64,000 nucleotides of DNA from Bryum argenteum (Eukaryota; Streptophyta; Bryopsida; Bryales; Bryaceae). Both the position numbers and the translations under genes were made by a program. Of this stretch, positions 46,919-58,853 are shown piece by piece (the first letter of the stretch is position 1; each line of letters starts with the position of its first letter). Below the pieces are notes generated by a model. That model was given only the letters and a program-made list of their open reading frames with translations. It was not told where the DNA came from and did not search any database. The DNA lies in assembly GCA_037043015.1 (NCBI GenBank), contig CM073330.1:1513263-1577262 (forward strand), written 5' to 3'.

Positions 46919-47780
46919 GCGTCCGAACGAAGCGTGAGGGCGAGCTCCAATACGGCCTCAGATCTCCAGTTTGTCCTTTTCAGCAGTTGAGCACCGATCG
47001 GAAGTGCAAACGGCGAGGAAGGTCCGTTCTGACGCAGAAAACACCACTCGAGTGGAACGATTGGGATACGAAGTCCTGCACACAAGAACCGAGGAGAGCA
47101 ATCAGAAATCACTCGAGAACCTTTTGAGTACAGCGCCAGAGGTGCAGGGGGAGAAAAACCTTGCACGAGCTCCGAGAAGCCTATGATGAAGGTCGGCAGG
47201 CAGCTGTGAAGCAAGGTAGCCTACAGTTGGACGAAGGCAGGGGTTTGGGTGGACCCCCTGCGCACGCAATTGGATTCCCTTGAGTAGAAACGAGGGTGCC
47301 CAGGCGATGCAATAGCGGTCAGTCGTAAACGAAAAACTGGCACCAGTGGCACAGGGAAGCGATGTGTCCCTGGGGTTGCTCAGACAATCAGATCTGTCGG
47401 GTGATAAGTGCCACAGCAACTACAATCGTGCATCATGCAGGTGGGAGCAGTCGGGATGTGAGTATCCCGACATGCGTATGCAAGTCCACGAGCAGAATGG
47501 AGACACAGCGGTCCTCTGTTTCACTCACCTCAGGCGGAGAAAACAATCTGACCAGCAACATAAGCAGCGCGGCAGAGCGAGATCCAAGGTTAGTGAAGCA
47601 GTGAAGGACCGAGGGCAGGCGATGAAGGCTGGTGCAAGAAATGTGCGGTGTCGGGGATGAGCATGGCGGAGGTTTAAGAAGCCATCGCGCCTGGGTCCCG
47701 GCGATGGTGTGGTCCACGCAGTTGACCACTGGACCCGCAGCACCCTCTCACTTTTTTTTTGGCAGGTCTTGAAAACACCG
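46919..47780 (-). promoter_or_regulatory. 5' region of the intact AP2 gene
   Basis: This GC-richer region precedes the start codon and is shared with copy C (29069-29870), for example CTTGCACGAGCTCCGAGAAG against CTTGCAAAAGCTCCGAAAAG. Overlapping open frames on both strands differ between the two copies and look non-coding. It probably holds the promoter and 5' leader, perhaps with an intron. I could not place a transcription start. Confidence 0.45.
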
Positions 47781-48650
47781 ACCGAATTAATTATTTCCAT
47801 TCGGGAAGCTGTGCTTACTCATGAAGAATGGCATCTTACAGTTTGTAATGAAGAAACTTACCAATGAAGAATATTATTTCTACTGAAATACGGTTATTTG
47901 AAAGTCTATCATTCTACATTGGAGGAGTGTAAAGAAATGCTTCAAAGTGTAAAGAATGCAGAGCCACTTGATACTCTAGCCCCTACTTAATCAACATTTA
48001 ATTGTGTCGTGTTTCTTGGTTGTCAGATATCTCTACAGGTTCATAATGCTGCCAAATTCAGTAATTTATCTCCATTTGATGAGTTGCTTCGAAAGTTTAA
48101 TAAAAAAAATAGAGTTGGTTTAGGGGCAAAAATACCACAGGGGCATTCTTGGTTTGAAGAAGCCGTGGCCATGTGCGTGAGGCGGTGACGGCTCTATACA
48201 ACCCTTGAAGCACAAGTTTTCAAAAAAACAAGAATGCCCAAAATTAATGGATAAATTATGTTTTACCCGTCTTAATCCATTGGACCACAATTTCTATCGC
48301 TACGCATTCAAATTCAAATTGGGTATATTCTTATTGCGAGCTTCGATTATGGGTGATGGCTAGCTCTAATGATATTGTAACTCTCCTAAATGGTAGACTC
48401 ATAACCAATTCAAAATATTAACCTTAATATGCAATCTTTTAATAATTTACTCATTTATTGAAAAGTCAAAAACTTGGTGCCAACGGTTCTTTCTCAAGAA
48501 TGGTCCGCTTCTAAGAGGAACTTCATTCATAAAAATCCAATGGATAAGCAAGCCTTAGTGAAAATGGGTAACAAAGAGTGAATCTTTTGGCATGCCTTAC
48601 AATGCAAATTGTTAAAAAAGAACCTAATTGTTAAGCAGAGTCGTCCTAGT
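47781..48650 (-). repeat. Upstream part of the AP2 segmental duplication (copy A flank)
   Basis: AT-rich DNA matching the copy C flank at 29.86-33.2 kb in the same order and orientation relative to the gene. No frame of note. It shows that the duplication unit reached at least 1.7 kb upstream of the AP2 start. Confidence 0.6.
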
Positions 48651-51600
48651 TGGGTTCTTATATTTAATTTTGCACTTCTTAAGAACATTTGTATCATACA
48701 CAATTTGAACCAAGTTAGGTACGCTCATGCAAAATTTTAGGCACTCATTCCACGTTTTTGACCTTCATGTGCATTATTTTACGAAAGAAGGTCCAAAAAC
48801 AACAATATAGTAAAACAAGCACCACATATGATGTATTAAGTTTAAGAAAAATTTGGACGGAAAGTAGGTGCCTTTCTAAGTATGTGAATTTTGAAAACAA
48901 AAAAATCTTGGAAAAAATCCAATTTTGCAATTTTTGGCAATTTTTGAAAGAAAAAATTGTAAAATTACTAGAAATTGTGAAGATTATCTTTGAAAGTTTT
49001 AGAGGCTGCCCTTCTAAAATTGGTAAAAGTTTTGACTTCAGAATCTTTGAAATTTGAATAGTAAGTTGGTAATGAAATATTTCCAAAAAAGAATACTTCA
49101 AAAAAGCTAAATTTAAATTGCCCGTATTTGACTTAAAACATAAGATTCCCAAATGAAGGTTTTAAAACTTAAATTTGGCTTTGCAAATTTTACCACATAC
49201 ACTGATACACATTAAGGTATGAGAAGCACCTAGTAAAAATCTTAGGCAAAAATATCAATTTAACCCCTTGAATGAGTTGCCCAAAATCTCAAAAAACCAA
49301 ATCGGTTTTCCTAAATTCTTAGGAGTCAGATAAAATATTAATATTTTAGTTGAGCACGGATTTGAGATCTTGTGTAAGTTCTAATAAATTTGAGATATTC
49401 TAATTATAGCCCTCATGTTTTCAAAATCTACTATTATCCTACATTTCTTAATAATCGTCATAGTATTCTTGTTGTATAATTTGCCTTTACCTTGTAAATG
49501 AAGCTTGTACACAATGAGCCGTGTTGAATCTCTACCAACCACGTCTGACAAGAAAAACCCTTCACACGTTATACTCGTACGCTTGATCTTGCATTTTACA
49601 CCATTGAAAGAAAATCACTTAACTGACAATGACATTAACTCCTAGTCTCCAACCAATTGATTGTTTCAAGTTCTATTTTTTTCCAAATTGATTCAATGTA
49701 TCCATTTTACACCCTCATTATAACTTCACTTGTCTTTACATATCTTCAAAAAAATCTCAAAAAAAAATCAAATATGATTTTGAGGATTGAATTGATTAGT
49801 CAACAAATCTTGCACATTTCTCAAGCTTGATGTAAGCAAATATGGGGAATACAGTTACCAAATACCAACTTTTATGGGAAATTAATAACAATTACCTAAA
49901 AGCTGAGAATTCAACGTGCAAATGTTAATTTCAAACAAAATTTGAATGAATGGTAATAACAAATAACCTTAAAAAGTGTAAGGACATTAACCATCTCCAA
50001 GGTCCTCTTAGAGTAGCTAGGAAAACAAGTTATCCTTCTGCATAGAACTTTCCAAGCGAAAAGCAAGCTTCATAGCATTACTCCTCAAACCCTGCTAAAG
50101 GTTGTTAAAATGTACTATGCGACATTAAGGGCTTATTTGTATTTATATTGTGGAGTATTCATCCTAGATTTTGAAGATATTTGAGGTAATAAGGCTATTT
50201 ACTTCTATGTAAGGTCATGAGTTTAAATTCGGTCATAGTTTATGATTGTAGAGTTTGAACAATGTGTAAATATTGAACAAAGAAATTGATTGCCCTAAAA
50301 TTATTCACTTCGATTAACCATTCCCAATTAATCAAACCATATCTCACAAGTTTGGTAAGTACATACTTATGCCTACTTTATACAAAATTAAAGGCAACTA
50401 GAAATTTTCAACCTTATTTTATGGACCAAAACATCGTAGACAGAATATTTAGCTCAGGATGCGAAGAGAGGAAAATTATATGAAAAGTCATATTGAATTT
50501 TTTGAGAAATGTACAATGAACTTAAGAATTCAAATCCAAGTAATTCCTAGTTTTAACGCAAATTGTGGGGTCGTAGAAGTCAATGGCGACCGTAGAAATT
50601 ATGGGGTCCTGGAAGTCAATGGCAAACCCGGAAATTTTGGCTATTTAAGTCAAAATTAGCTAGGATTATATTTTCTTCACTATAAGATACATTGTACCAT
50701 CTATTAGGTGATAAATCTGACACAAGTTCAAAAATGAAATGATTCATATTCTTGATCGGATCTACCATATGACTCGAGTGCCACCTTTTCATCTTACATT
50801 GGTGACATTCCATTGAAAATGAGAGATATCAGAGTCGAAGGGTGTCAACTTAAGACTGGCTCTCAATACAAGTGATGGACCGCATAAGGTTTCATATGTG
50901 AATTCTTGCTTCTCGACAGCCCTAATTATGACCATTTTTGACACCTACAAAGTTCTCCTCAACTTCCAATTGGATATGCCTGGACTATTCTTGTGAACAT
51001 GAATAATATAGTCTATATTATTCTTAGATTTATATTTAGTTTTTCTGAAATCAAGAGTTTATAATAAACTTACAAAAAATAAATAATCTCCAAAGAAGAG
51101 TTTATACTCTTGAAATAGGAATATTTAGACACTCATGGCCCAACGTAAATAACAAGGAAGAGCAATTATAGAATGCAAAAAATGAACATAAGCATTTACA
51201 AGTGCAAATCCAAAGTAGGTATAGATATCATGAGAGGAAGAAATTATATATTTCTTCTACGTGCATCTTGAACATACCAAGCATGATTTCCTTTGTAATG
51301 TTCTCTTTTAAACTCATTGTTTTTAATTAAAACTTGAATTACTTCAATGGAGGAACATAATTTTGTGTATATTCATTAAGTGGTATAGGTACCTCTTCAT
51401 GACTTAGCAATACATCACATGTAGGCAAAACACAAAAGCTAAGAATGCATATGCAAACATTTATTCTTCAAACATCATATCAAAAGAGGATTTCTTAATG
51501 TATTATCCACAGCTCGCTGAGCTATAGCAAGTGTAATCAATCAAATAGAACACTCTAGATAATGAGGTCCCATGACTCCCATGAAGCTTTATAACTAGAA

Positions 51601-52604
51601 CCTCAAGTATATTTCATGATAGAAAGTAGTTCAAACCTTTAAGTCGTCTTTTTAGAAACATATGCGATGCCCTCGATATACTTAGTTACGTACATTTTGT
51701 CAAATGAATGTTTCATTCAACACATCAGATATTATCAAAGGCCAAATCTAATAAACAAATGTGGCAATGTAATCATTGCTTCAGCGAGTAATCGAGTACG
51801 GCCTCGAAAACGAGTTGATTTCTTGTGTATGTTGACGTACTCACTTTTGTCCTCTTTAAGTCAAACCAAGAGAAGAGCTGTAGCAATGACACCCTCTATG
51901 AACTTAGCTACTTCCATCTCATCATTTGTTGCCATACCACTCCGCCTCCTACACAAAGTCGACATAGTCATCATTTCATTGTATTTCAATCTAGTCATTC
52001 TATAGTTTACAGTGATAGAAATAAATTATTTCCAAAGTGTTGAAAAATCTATTATACATGTACAAAGTGTCTATAATCACATGGAAGCTCTTAATATTCC
52101 TATCAATTACTTTATGTTCATAAATGGCTAAATCATTTACCACTATTTGACAACGAATATCACTTTCTCTCAAATCTAAATAATGTACTATTAACCTGAT
52201 TGTACCTTTGGTAAAATAAATGCAAAATCCTGAGACAAAGAGGCAATTATAATATTGAATTTAACTATTTAAGGACTTGAACGATATAACATATTAAGTT
52301 AGATTGTCATCATTATGAACAAATCATTCTAAACTGGTTGTGAACATCATTTTCTACTAGTATCACAACCAATTCCTAGCCTTTCACTTGATACTTTGCT
52401 ACATTCTCATTGTAAGCATCCTACACAACAAACAAAAATAAACAAAAAGCCTATCCATCTAAATAATATACTCATTGGTCATGATATACTCTTAGTTTGA
52501 TGATACATAGTTACACATTCTTCGATGACTGCCTCCCAAGTACGACCCAGTGACAAGAAAGTTCTCATTTTTGTTTACTCAAGTATATGAACGATATCAA
52601 GAAA
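48651..52604. other. AT-rich DNA with a dispersed repeat copy (about 48960-49340)
   Basis: At 48960-49340 the dispersed family recurs in reverse form (TTTAGAGGCTGCCCTTCTAA, TTGGCTTTGCAAATTTTACC, ACATACACTGATACAC). The rest, 49340-52604, has short AT-rich frames only (for example 51667-52005) and no motif that I recognise. Confidence 0.4.
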
Positions 52605-55011
52605 TTAGACTTCAATAAGATTTAGGAAAATATTATTGTACAAGAAGATCTCACTCTGTACACCTCTGGTGTATGTCCATCGACAGCATATACATTCCTG
52701 CGTATCAGTTTCTGTTAGTGTACAACCGTTCAGTGCAGTGATGTCTGAATGTGGAAGGAGAGCATAGTTACCTTCTTCCTGCCCATTTCGGAGGCACATC
52801 TGCTTCCGCAGGACCACGGGCCACAGGTGCAGCAGCAACCGCTGAAGCGAGCGGCTCAGCAAGCACAGGAGCGACAATGGCAGTAGCATCGAATGAATAG
52901 GGATCTTCAGCGTCCGGAGTATAATCTTCATCTTGGCTACCCTCGTCAGTCTCGCTCTCACTGAACTCCTCATCTTCTTCCTCGTCGGGCAACGCATTGA
53001 CCTCTTCGCCATCGTCGGACACCTCCTCATCGACTTCTTCTTCATCGTCGGACACCTCCTCTTTGATGCTCCTGGTTGGCAGCACACAGGATAACACCGG
53101 AATGAGTTTGACCATTTCCTGATGATATAGACATGTTCTAACTGACATGTAAGAGAATCTGAGCATTTGAGTTTCTGCCCCCATTGTCACAGAATAATTC
53201 ACAAGGCTCAAACCACGATCGAACAATGTGGGCTAAATACGGCTGCGTATTCACTATTTGAGAAATATCTGCTTCACATGGGAAAGGATCTTTGGATGTG
53301 CAATTGCTGCAGAACTCTCTGCGTAGGCTGGGACGCTATTATCATCATCAATAGAAGGTGTTGTTAAATGATCAGATTCCATGAGTAATCGGGTACGATT
53401 CTTACTTGCCCTTGGAATCAGGGGAGGCAGCCGTCTCCAAGTTGGAAAGGTTCCCTAGAGCGACTTCCTCAGCCATGAATTTGGTGAGACCTGAAAGTAA
53501 CAAAGCACATTGTAATGGCTTAATATCATTCAAAGCCCTGATTAGAGTTGCTCCATTACTCCTGTCAAAAACACAAGATGGTTCTGTCGATCACAGGGGG
53601 GACAAGTGAAACAATTGAACTTGAATGAGTAGTACTAGAAGTCATACATGCTGTTCGTTTGAATTTGTTGTAGCGAGCCCGGCTCTCTCCTCGCAGCATG
53701 AGGATGAAGTCATCCACACACAGCTTCTCCCTCTGCACGCAATGACACGAGTTACCGAATCGTGCACCAAATATTTGCATAGTCATGTCAGCAATTAGAA
53801 AACCTGGCCCCGAAAACATCAACTCGAACGTCTATCATGTAAATAATAACTGGTGGCAGGCAGGAACTGGTGGCAGTCCCGTACCACTTATTCACTGGTG
53901 ATGGGAAATGGCAAGACTGGCCTGTGCTCCCATAACTATCCCCGACATGATCCAGGCTATTCCTTATTAGAAAAATCTGAGTCTTTGCACTGATACAACA
54001 GACAGTGTGTGGTGTTGATGGTTGGGCTTACCATCTTTTTATCCTCTGCATAGTTGGCTCTGTCAAAATTGAGCTTGATTCTAGCCGTCATGCTCCGATC
54101 GGTTTCCATTTTGAGGAGGACGCGGTCCTGGCACCTGCATGATGAAAACCTATGATCCCTCTGTAGAGTGCTCCATGCAACAATAAGAAAACTGAATGTC
54201 AAGAGAGCGTGCACATGTTCATTGAACACAAGGATTCTAATAATTGTACCTCGCTGCCAACCTCTCCGTCAAATGAGTGCCTACATCACACATCACACAT
54301 AGAATCGATTATCAAGCTCCGCAATCGGAAGCAACTAGCAACTTGATCAATATCAACGAAAGCACAGTGAGAAGCCTCACTGAAAATCAGAACGAATTTT
54401 AGATTCCATGCAGCAACTTGTACTCTTTTGCTGCACGGTGGAATCCTGTCATGTGATTGATGTCAAGGGAAGCTCGCCATCCAACCAACCTGCTTATTCT
54501 GAAAGTTGATTGTGTTGTGAATTGAGTTTTTGCAGAAACGATGAAACTTTCCTTAAGTTTATGATTGTCAAGCGATGGACCTACCTAGAAATCTCCGTCT
54601 CCCTTTCGTTTTCGGTTCCCTGCTCACACATTTCACAATGGAAAGTTGACCTTGTTAGTAGGGAGAAATCGGAGAATCAGTAGGGAGAATGATTGGGTGA
54701 TTATATTGCTTTCATTGAATGCGTGATGAAACGATACATTTTAGAGCTGAAGCAACAAGTTGTGATGAATCAAGTGCTTAATACTTCTTTCATCTTGTGA
54801 TTCTTAAAATTTTGTGATTGTTGGATCTATCGATATTTTTCATTTTCGTGGTTTACAGCATTCGTAGGTCATGTAGAACCGTGAATTATCTTGTGAGCCT
54901 TGTAAACAGAGGTATCCTTCACCATTCTTTCTTTCCTATGCGAAGAAGAGCAATAAGTCATAAAAACTCTAGTAGAAAGAATGATCTACTTACCTCACCC
55001 AAGCTCCCCAT
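52605..55011 (-). pseudogene. Gene 2, fullest copy (E); unknown protein with acidic C-terminal part
   Basis: Exons with good splice signals: 55011-54994 (MGSLGE), 54619-54585 (GTENERETEIS), 54280-54250 (RHSFDGEVGSE), about 54137-54038, and one near 53737-53654 encoding REKLCVDDFILMLRGESRAR. Then short pieces lead to an acidic exon (about 53140-52769): EEVSDDEEEVDEEVSDDG and SESETDEGSQDEDYTPDAE, ending PPKWAGRR before a GT. The first three exons agree in phase, but the fourth meets a stop in that frame, so this copy is probably broken or my exon is wrong. CVDDF-x-x-MLR recalls the helix 2-3 segment of TAF13-like histone folds, and an acidic tail would suit a nuclear protein. That is only a hint, and I do not assign a family. 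Confidence 0.5.
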
Positions 55012-56660
55012 GGCTGTGTGTTCTCGTAGAAATGCACATGCGTGTACAAGCTTGAGTGACGCTTAGGGTTCTTGCACTTGCTGCGAGAACCTGAATTTGC
55101 ACTTTTGGGAGATATACCTCGCAAAACAAATCCTGCAAAAACAAATCAACTATGCCGAAGAATTGCAAGTAAACAGCATTTGCAATACTTGAAAAGCAGA
55201 AAAATGCTTGAGTATTTATAATTTGGTCTTTACAAGTATGCTTCTTGCCACTTTTTAAAGATTGAATATTAAGCCGCATTAGTGAGAAACTGAGAAACAA
55301 AATAAGTTTGATCTACTTACAAATGATAGCAAAACAAATTCTCCAAAACAAACCAACTACACGAAGAACCGCAAGCAAACTTCAGATACCGTAGTACTTC
55401 AAAATAAAAAACATGCAGCAAGATTCATAGGCGTAGTACTTGAGAAGAAAAATGATTCATTAAGATCCTTTTTCAAATTGATCGAGCTACTACAGTGAGA
55501 AAGGGAGAAACAAAGAAAAATTGTTCTACCTACAAACGAGAGATATAAATGTTGTGTAGAGAAGTATTAATGGTGATTTAGACCAATTACGCAAACAATC
55601 TTGTTATAATGTACAACATGACAAAAGCTAAGTATGGTATTTTGTATAGTCATATATAACCCTAATAGAGTACCACGCCTTAAAATTCTTCTACCTCTTA
55701 TCAACTACACCTAGTAGCAATAGAGTTTTGGAGAAAATATAACCATTCATCTCAACTATAAAGGGATGCTTTAAAGTGGGAGTCAAGCAATCATGAGGCC
55801 TATGAAGGATTAAAGCTCTCATGTGGTTGGCCAGTTCAAGATTTTTGAAGAGATGGACCAATCACATAAGGGGAATTTTTTCCTCTTTCGGCTCCATGAT
55901 TGGCTTATTTAACTCTTCATGTAAGAGTTCATAAAACCCAATGAACTAGTTTATGTGATTGTTGATCTTTTAAGATCACCACAACAAAAATAAAATGAAA
56001 TAAAATGAATAAAATAAAAATAAATCTCCTTATAACTTAAAACCGTACATTAAAATTTTGAAAGATTAGCTTGTGAAAATTTTGCACTTTATAAAACCTC
56101 TTCTGAAGTTACAAAGTATTTCTATTTGTAGTTAACTACAAACAAGGCAATTGCAGTACTAGAGAACTTTTTAGTTTTAGAAGCCAATCATTGGGATGTA
56201 AAATTCTCAATAACTAGTCATTCTCAAGTTGATCTTGTATGATGACATTTGAGAGGATCAAAAACAATGTTGAACTTTAGATGATGAACCTATCATTTTT
56301 ACAAGTTTTGAAACTTGTAGTTTTTCTATTCAAACTTAATGATTAATATTGAAAACATCTCTTGGTGTTCCTCATATTTTTTTTTCTTTAAATATAAGCT
56401 TCAACTTTCTTTAAACTCAAAAAGTCAATTAATTAACTTTTAGATGTTTATTATAAATATTTGAAAATTTAGAACCAAAGGATCTCAAGAAGTAGGGGTA
56501 TAAGACTTAGATAAAAGTAATCAAATTTGTTATGTCTCACACATTGGGAGATCATTCCATATATTTGTTATTGAAAGGGCATCAAAAAATATGTGGTTGT
56601 TGCACTCTAGACTTACTTACCAATCTCTTGGTCATCTTGGAATAAACAGAGATTTACAAA
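55012..56660. other. Unassigned AT-rich DNA
   Basis: The first few hundred bases may be the 5' leader of gene 2 copy E. Beyond that, frames are short and without domains, and no repeat boundary was recognised. Confidence 0.35.
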
Positions 56661-57120
56661 TATAGGTAATTGTCTATCAAGCAATATAACCGGTGGCAGC
56701 GTCTAGTGGGAGGAAATGGTGGCAGTCCCGTACTCCTTATTAACTGGTGATGGGAAATGGCAAGGCTGGCCAGTGCTCCAATATCTACGACGTGATCCAT
56801 GATTCCATGCAAATTACTTCGTTATTCGCTAAAGAAATTTGGATATTTGCATTGATACAACAGCGGTGTTGATGGTCGAAATTACCAGTTTCTCATCCTC
56901 TCATACTCGGCTCTCTCAAAAAAATGAGGTTGATTCTATCCGTTATGCTCGAATCGGTTTCCATTTTGAAAAGGGCGCGCGGTCTTGGCACCTGCATGCT
57001 AAAGAGCTAACTTTCTGTAGAGTGCTCCATGCAACAATGGGAAATGTCAAGTTAGAAAGTGAACATGTTCATTCTATCACAAGGATTTAGATGATTGTAC
57101 CTAGGTGCCAATTTATCCAT
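56661..57120 (-). pseudogene. Gene 2, copy F, partial
   Basis: It matches 53870-54290 and 41385-41850. It includes the relic of the 31-bp exon (about 57103-57133, with an in-frame stop in the frame of copy E) and of the next exon, preceded by GCATGCAG at its acceptor. Similarity stops sharply near 56665 at TGTCTATCAAGCAAT, so later exons are missing here. It lies about 700 bp downstream of AP2 copy D, the same arrangement as AP2 copy A with gene 2 copy A'. Confidence 0.6.
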
Positions 57121-57831
57121 CAAATAAGTGCCTACATCACAAATAGAACTCAATCAAGTCAATCAACAATCAAACTCTGCAATTGAAAGCATCTAGCAAC
57201 TTGACCATTATCAATTGAAGCAAACCAACTATGCAAATTAAAGAATCGTAAGAAATGACAAATTGTACTTTTAAGAAGGATTCCCACACTTGTGTATCTA
57301 TAAGTAACTATGATGTTTTTAAACAATTACAAGTTGACCACCTAAACCGATCAATAAAAAAGGTAGAAAATGAAAACGTTTCATGAATAATTACTCACAA
57401 ATTATAGGAGATATGGATATTTTAAAGAGAGAGTTCTACAATTAAAAACAATTCAATCATGTTGTAGTATTGTGAAAGAGCTTTTTCAACACTGCGGAAA
57501 CATTCTTAATGAAATTATGAAAATAAATATAGAAGATGAGATTGCACGCACCATTTTAAGTAGTAGTAAGATGTAGCCCTCTTAGACTACCATGCCCAAA
57601 TAGTCTTGTTATTTATTGATCCATGGTCATGCTTGTGCTAACCAATAATGAAAAGTTACGCTTAATCCTTCTCTGGAACTCAAAAATTGGTGTGTGTCCA
57701 ATTGAACTTAGGTTATTAATACATAGTCGTGTATACATAATGCATTTTGAAGTCAAATATAACACAAAACTTATTTACATGGTCAAGTTCTTGCTTGTAG
57801 AATCATCTCATCCTGAGCTTACAATTACTGT

Positions 57832-58554
57832 CTAAGCTGGAGCAGGCCCGAAACGCTTTGCAGTTGTAAGTAGATCTCCTCGTTCACGCTCCATACAAAC
57901 GATCCTTCCAGCTCTGGCCACCGTCTCCAGCATCACGGATCTGCACCCGAGGAGTCAATCGTCGTGCCACTGGACGTATAACGCCTGAACATTTCGATGA
58001 TGCTGTCGGGTCCAACGAACCTTGCATGCTACATCGGTCCGTGTTCACCCCCATGTAAGATACATAGGAAAGTCCGCTGCCATCGGGAATGGCTCCAGCG
58101 GACTCGTTGTCAAAGCTGTTCGGAGTGCCGGATGATTGACCTTCAATGCCTGGTTGAGTCGGAATAAGACTCGAGCCGATTTGAGGGCCAGTTGAGCTTC
58201 CTGACCCGCTGGCGCTGACTGCTACGAGAGACTGGTCTTCCGTCTCTGGGCTGGCCGCAGGAGATGTTGGAGCTGCAACTTGAGTCTCGCTGAAGGACTC
58301 CAGAGTAGCAGTACAGAACACCTCGCAGTGGGCTGGTGTGCGTCTTGGTACGCGAGTCGCCTTGCTTCTGGACTTCCTCGGCAAATACACCTGCAATGTC
58401 GCAGTAAGGGCTGTAGGCGATTCCTCTGCCACGCCCTCTGTCTCCTCGAGCTGCTCAGGTCGGAAGACTGTGCGCTGCATGAAGCGGTCTTCTTCGCATC
58501 TGGTGCTGAGTGACTCTTAATCGTGCTCTTCCGCTTTCGGGAGGCTCGCCCTAT
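57832..58554 (-). pseudogene. AP2 gene copy D, last exon
   Basis: It aligns along its length with exon 10 of the intact gene (YLPRKSRSKATRVPRRTPA, ESFSETQVAAPTSPAAS, SMQGSLDPTASSK, PVARRLTPR). The acceptor GCCGCAG is kept. One base is missing relative to copy A in TCTTCCGACC (copy A TCTTCCCGACC), shifting the frame early in the exon. A changed end produces a stop after KDRLYGA instead of the usual RFGPPPA ending. Upstream exons would lie beyond 64 kb, because the Copia fossil sits in the preceding intron (junction at GATAGAAACC, 58623). High similarity to copy A suggests that this is the youngest duplicate. Confidence 0.85.
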
Positions 58555-58623
58555 CTGCGGCATACCAAAACACCAGGCATTGATTGAGAAATTTCATAAC
58601 GATTTTATAATCTGATAGAAACC

Positions 58624-58853
58624 TGTGAAGAATTGATGAATTAAGGAAACTGATACTCTCTTATTGATACGAATGTGAGATTGTACATTCTCTGGTGGTC
58701 ACCTCTAGACTGAGATCTAACAGAGTCTCTCTTGCAATCACACCCTCTAATGAACAACTACATCTGCACGAGAACACAAATACTACTTATGCTACGAGAG
58801 AGACGATGTCCAAAATGGATGAATGAAGACTGTGAATGGATGATATTCTCACA
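58624..58853 (-). repeat. 3' LTR of the Copia fossil, about 230 bp
   Basis: On the minus strand it starts TGTGAGAATATC directly after a purine-rich GAGTGGGAG tract and ends ATTCTTCACA, giving TG...CA ends with short inverted similarity. The outer junction returns to the AP2 copy D intron sequence. Confidence 0.7.

Noticed and set aside
46825-47214. 129-codon minus-strand frame overlapping the AP2 start in another frame
   Set aside because: It shows no domain, and the matching region of copy C reads differently, so it looks like 5' leader and not a protein.
52605-53087. 160-codon frame with MCCQPGASKRRCPT and repeated RRCPT words
   Set aside because: It is the alternative frame of the repetitive acidic exon (GAGGTGTCCGACGATGAAG-type repeats); the Asp/Glu frame is the more plausible one.
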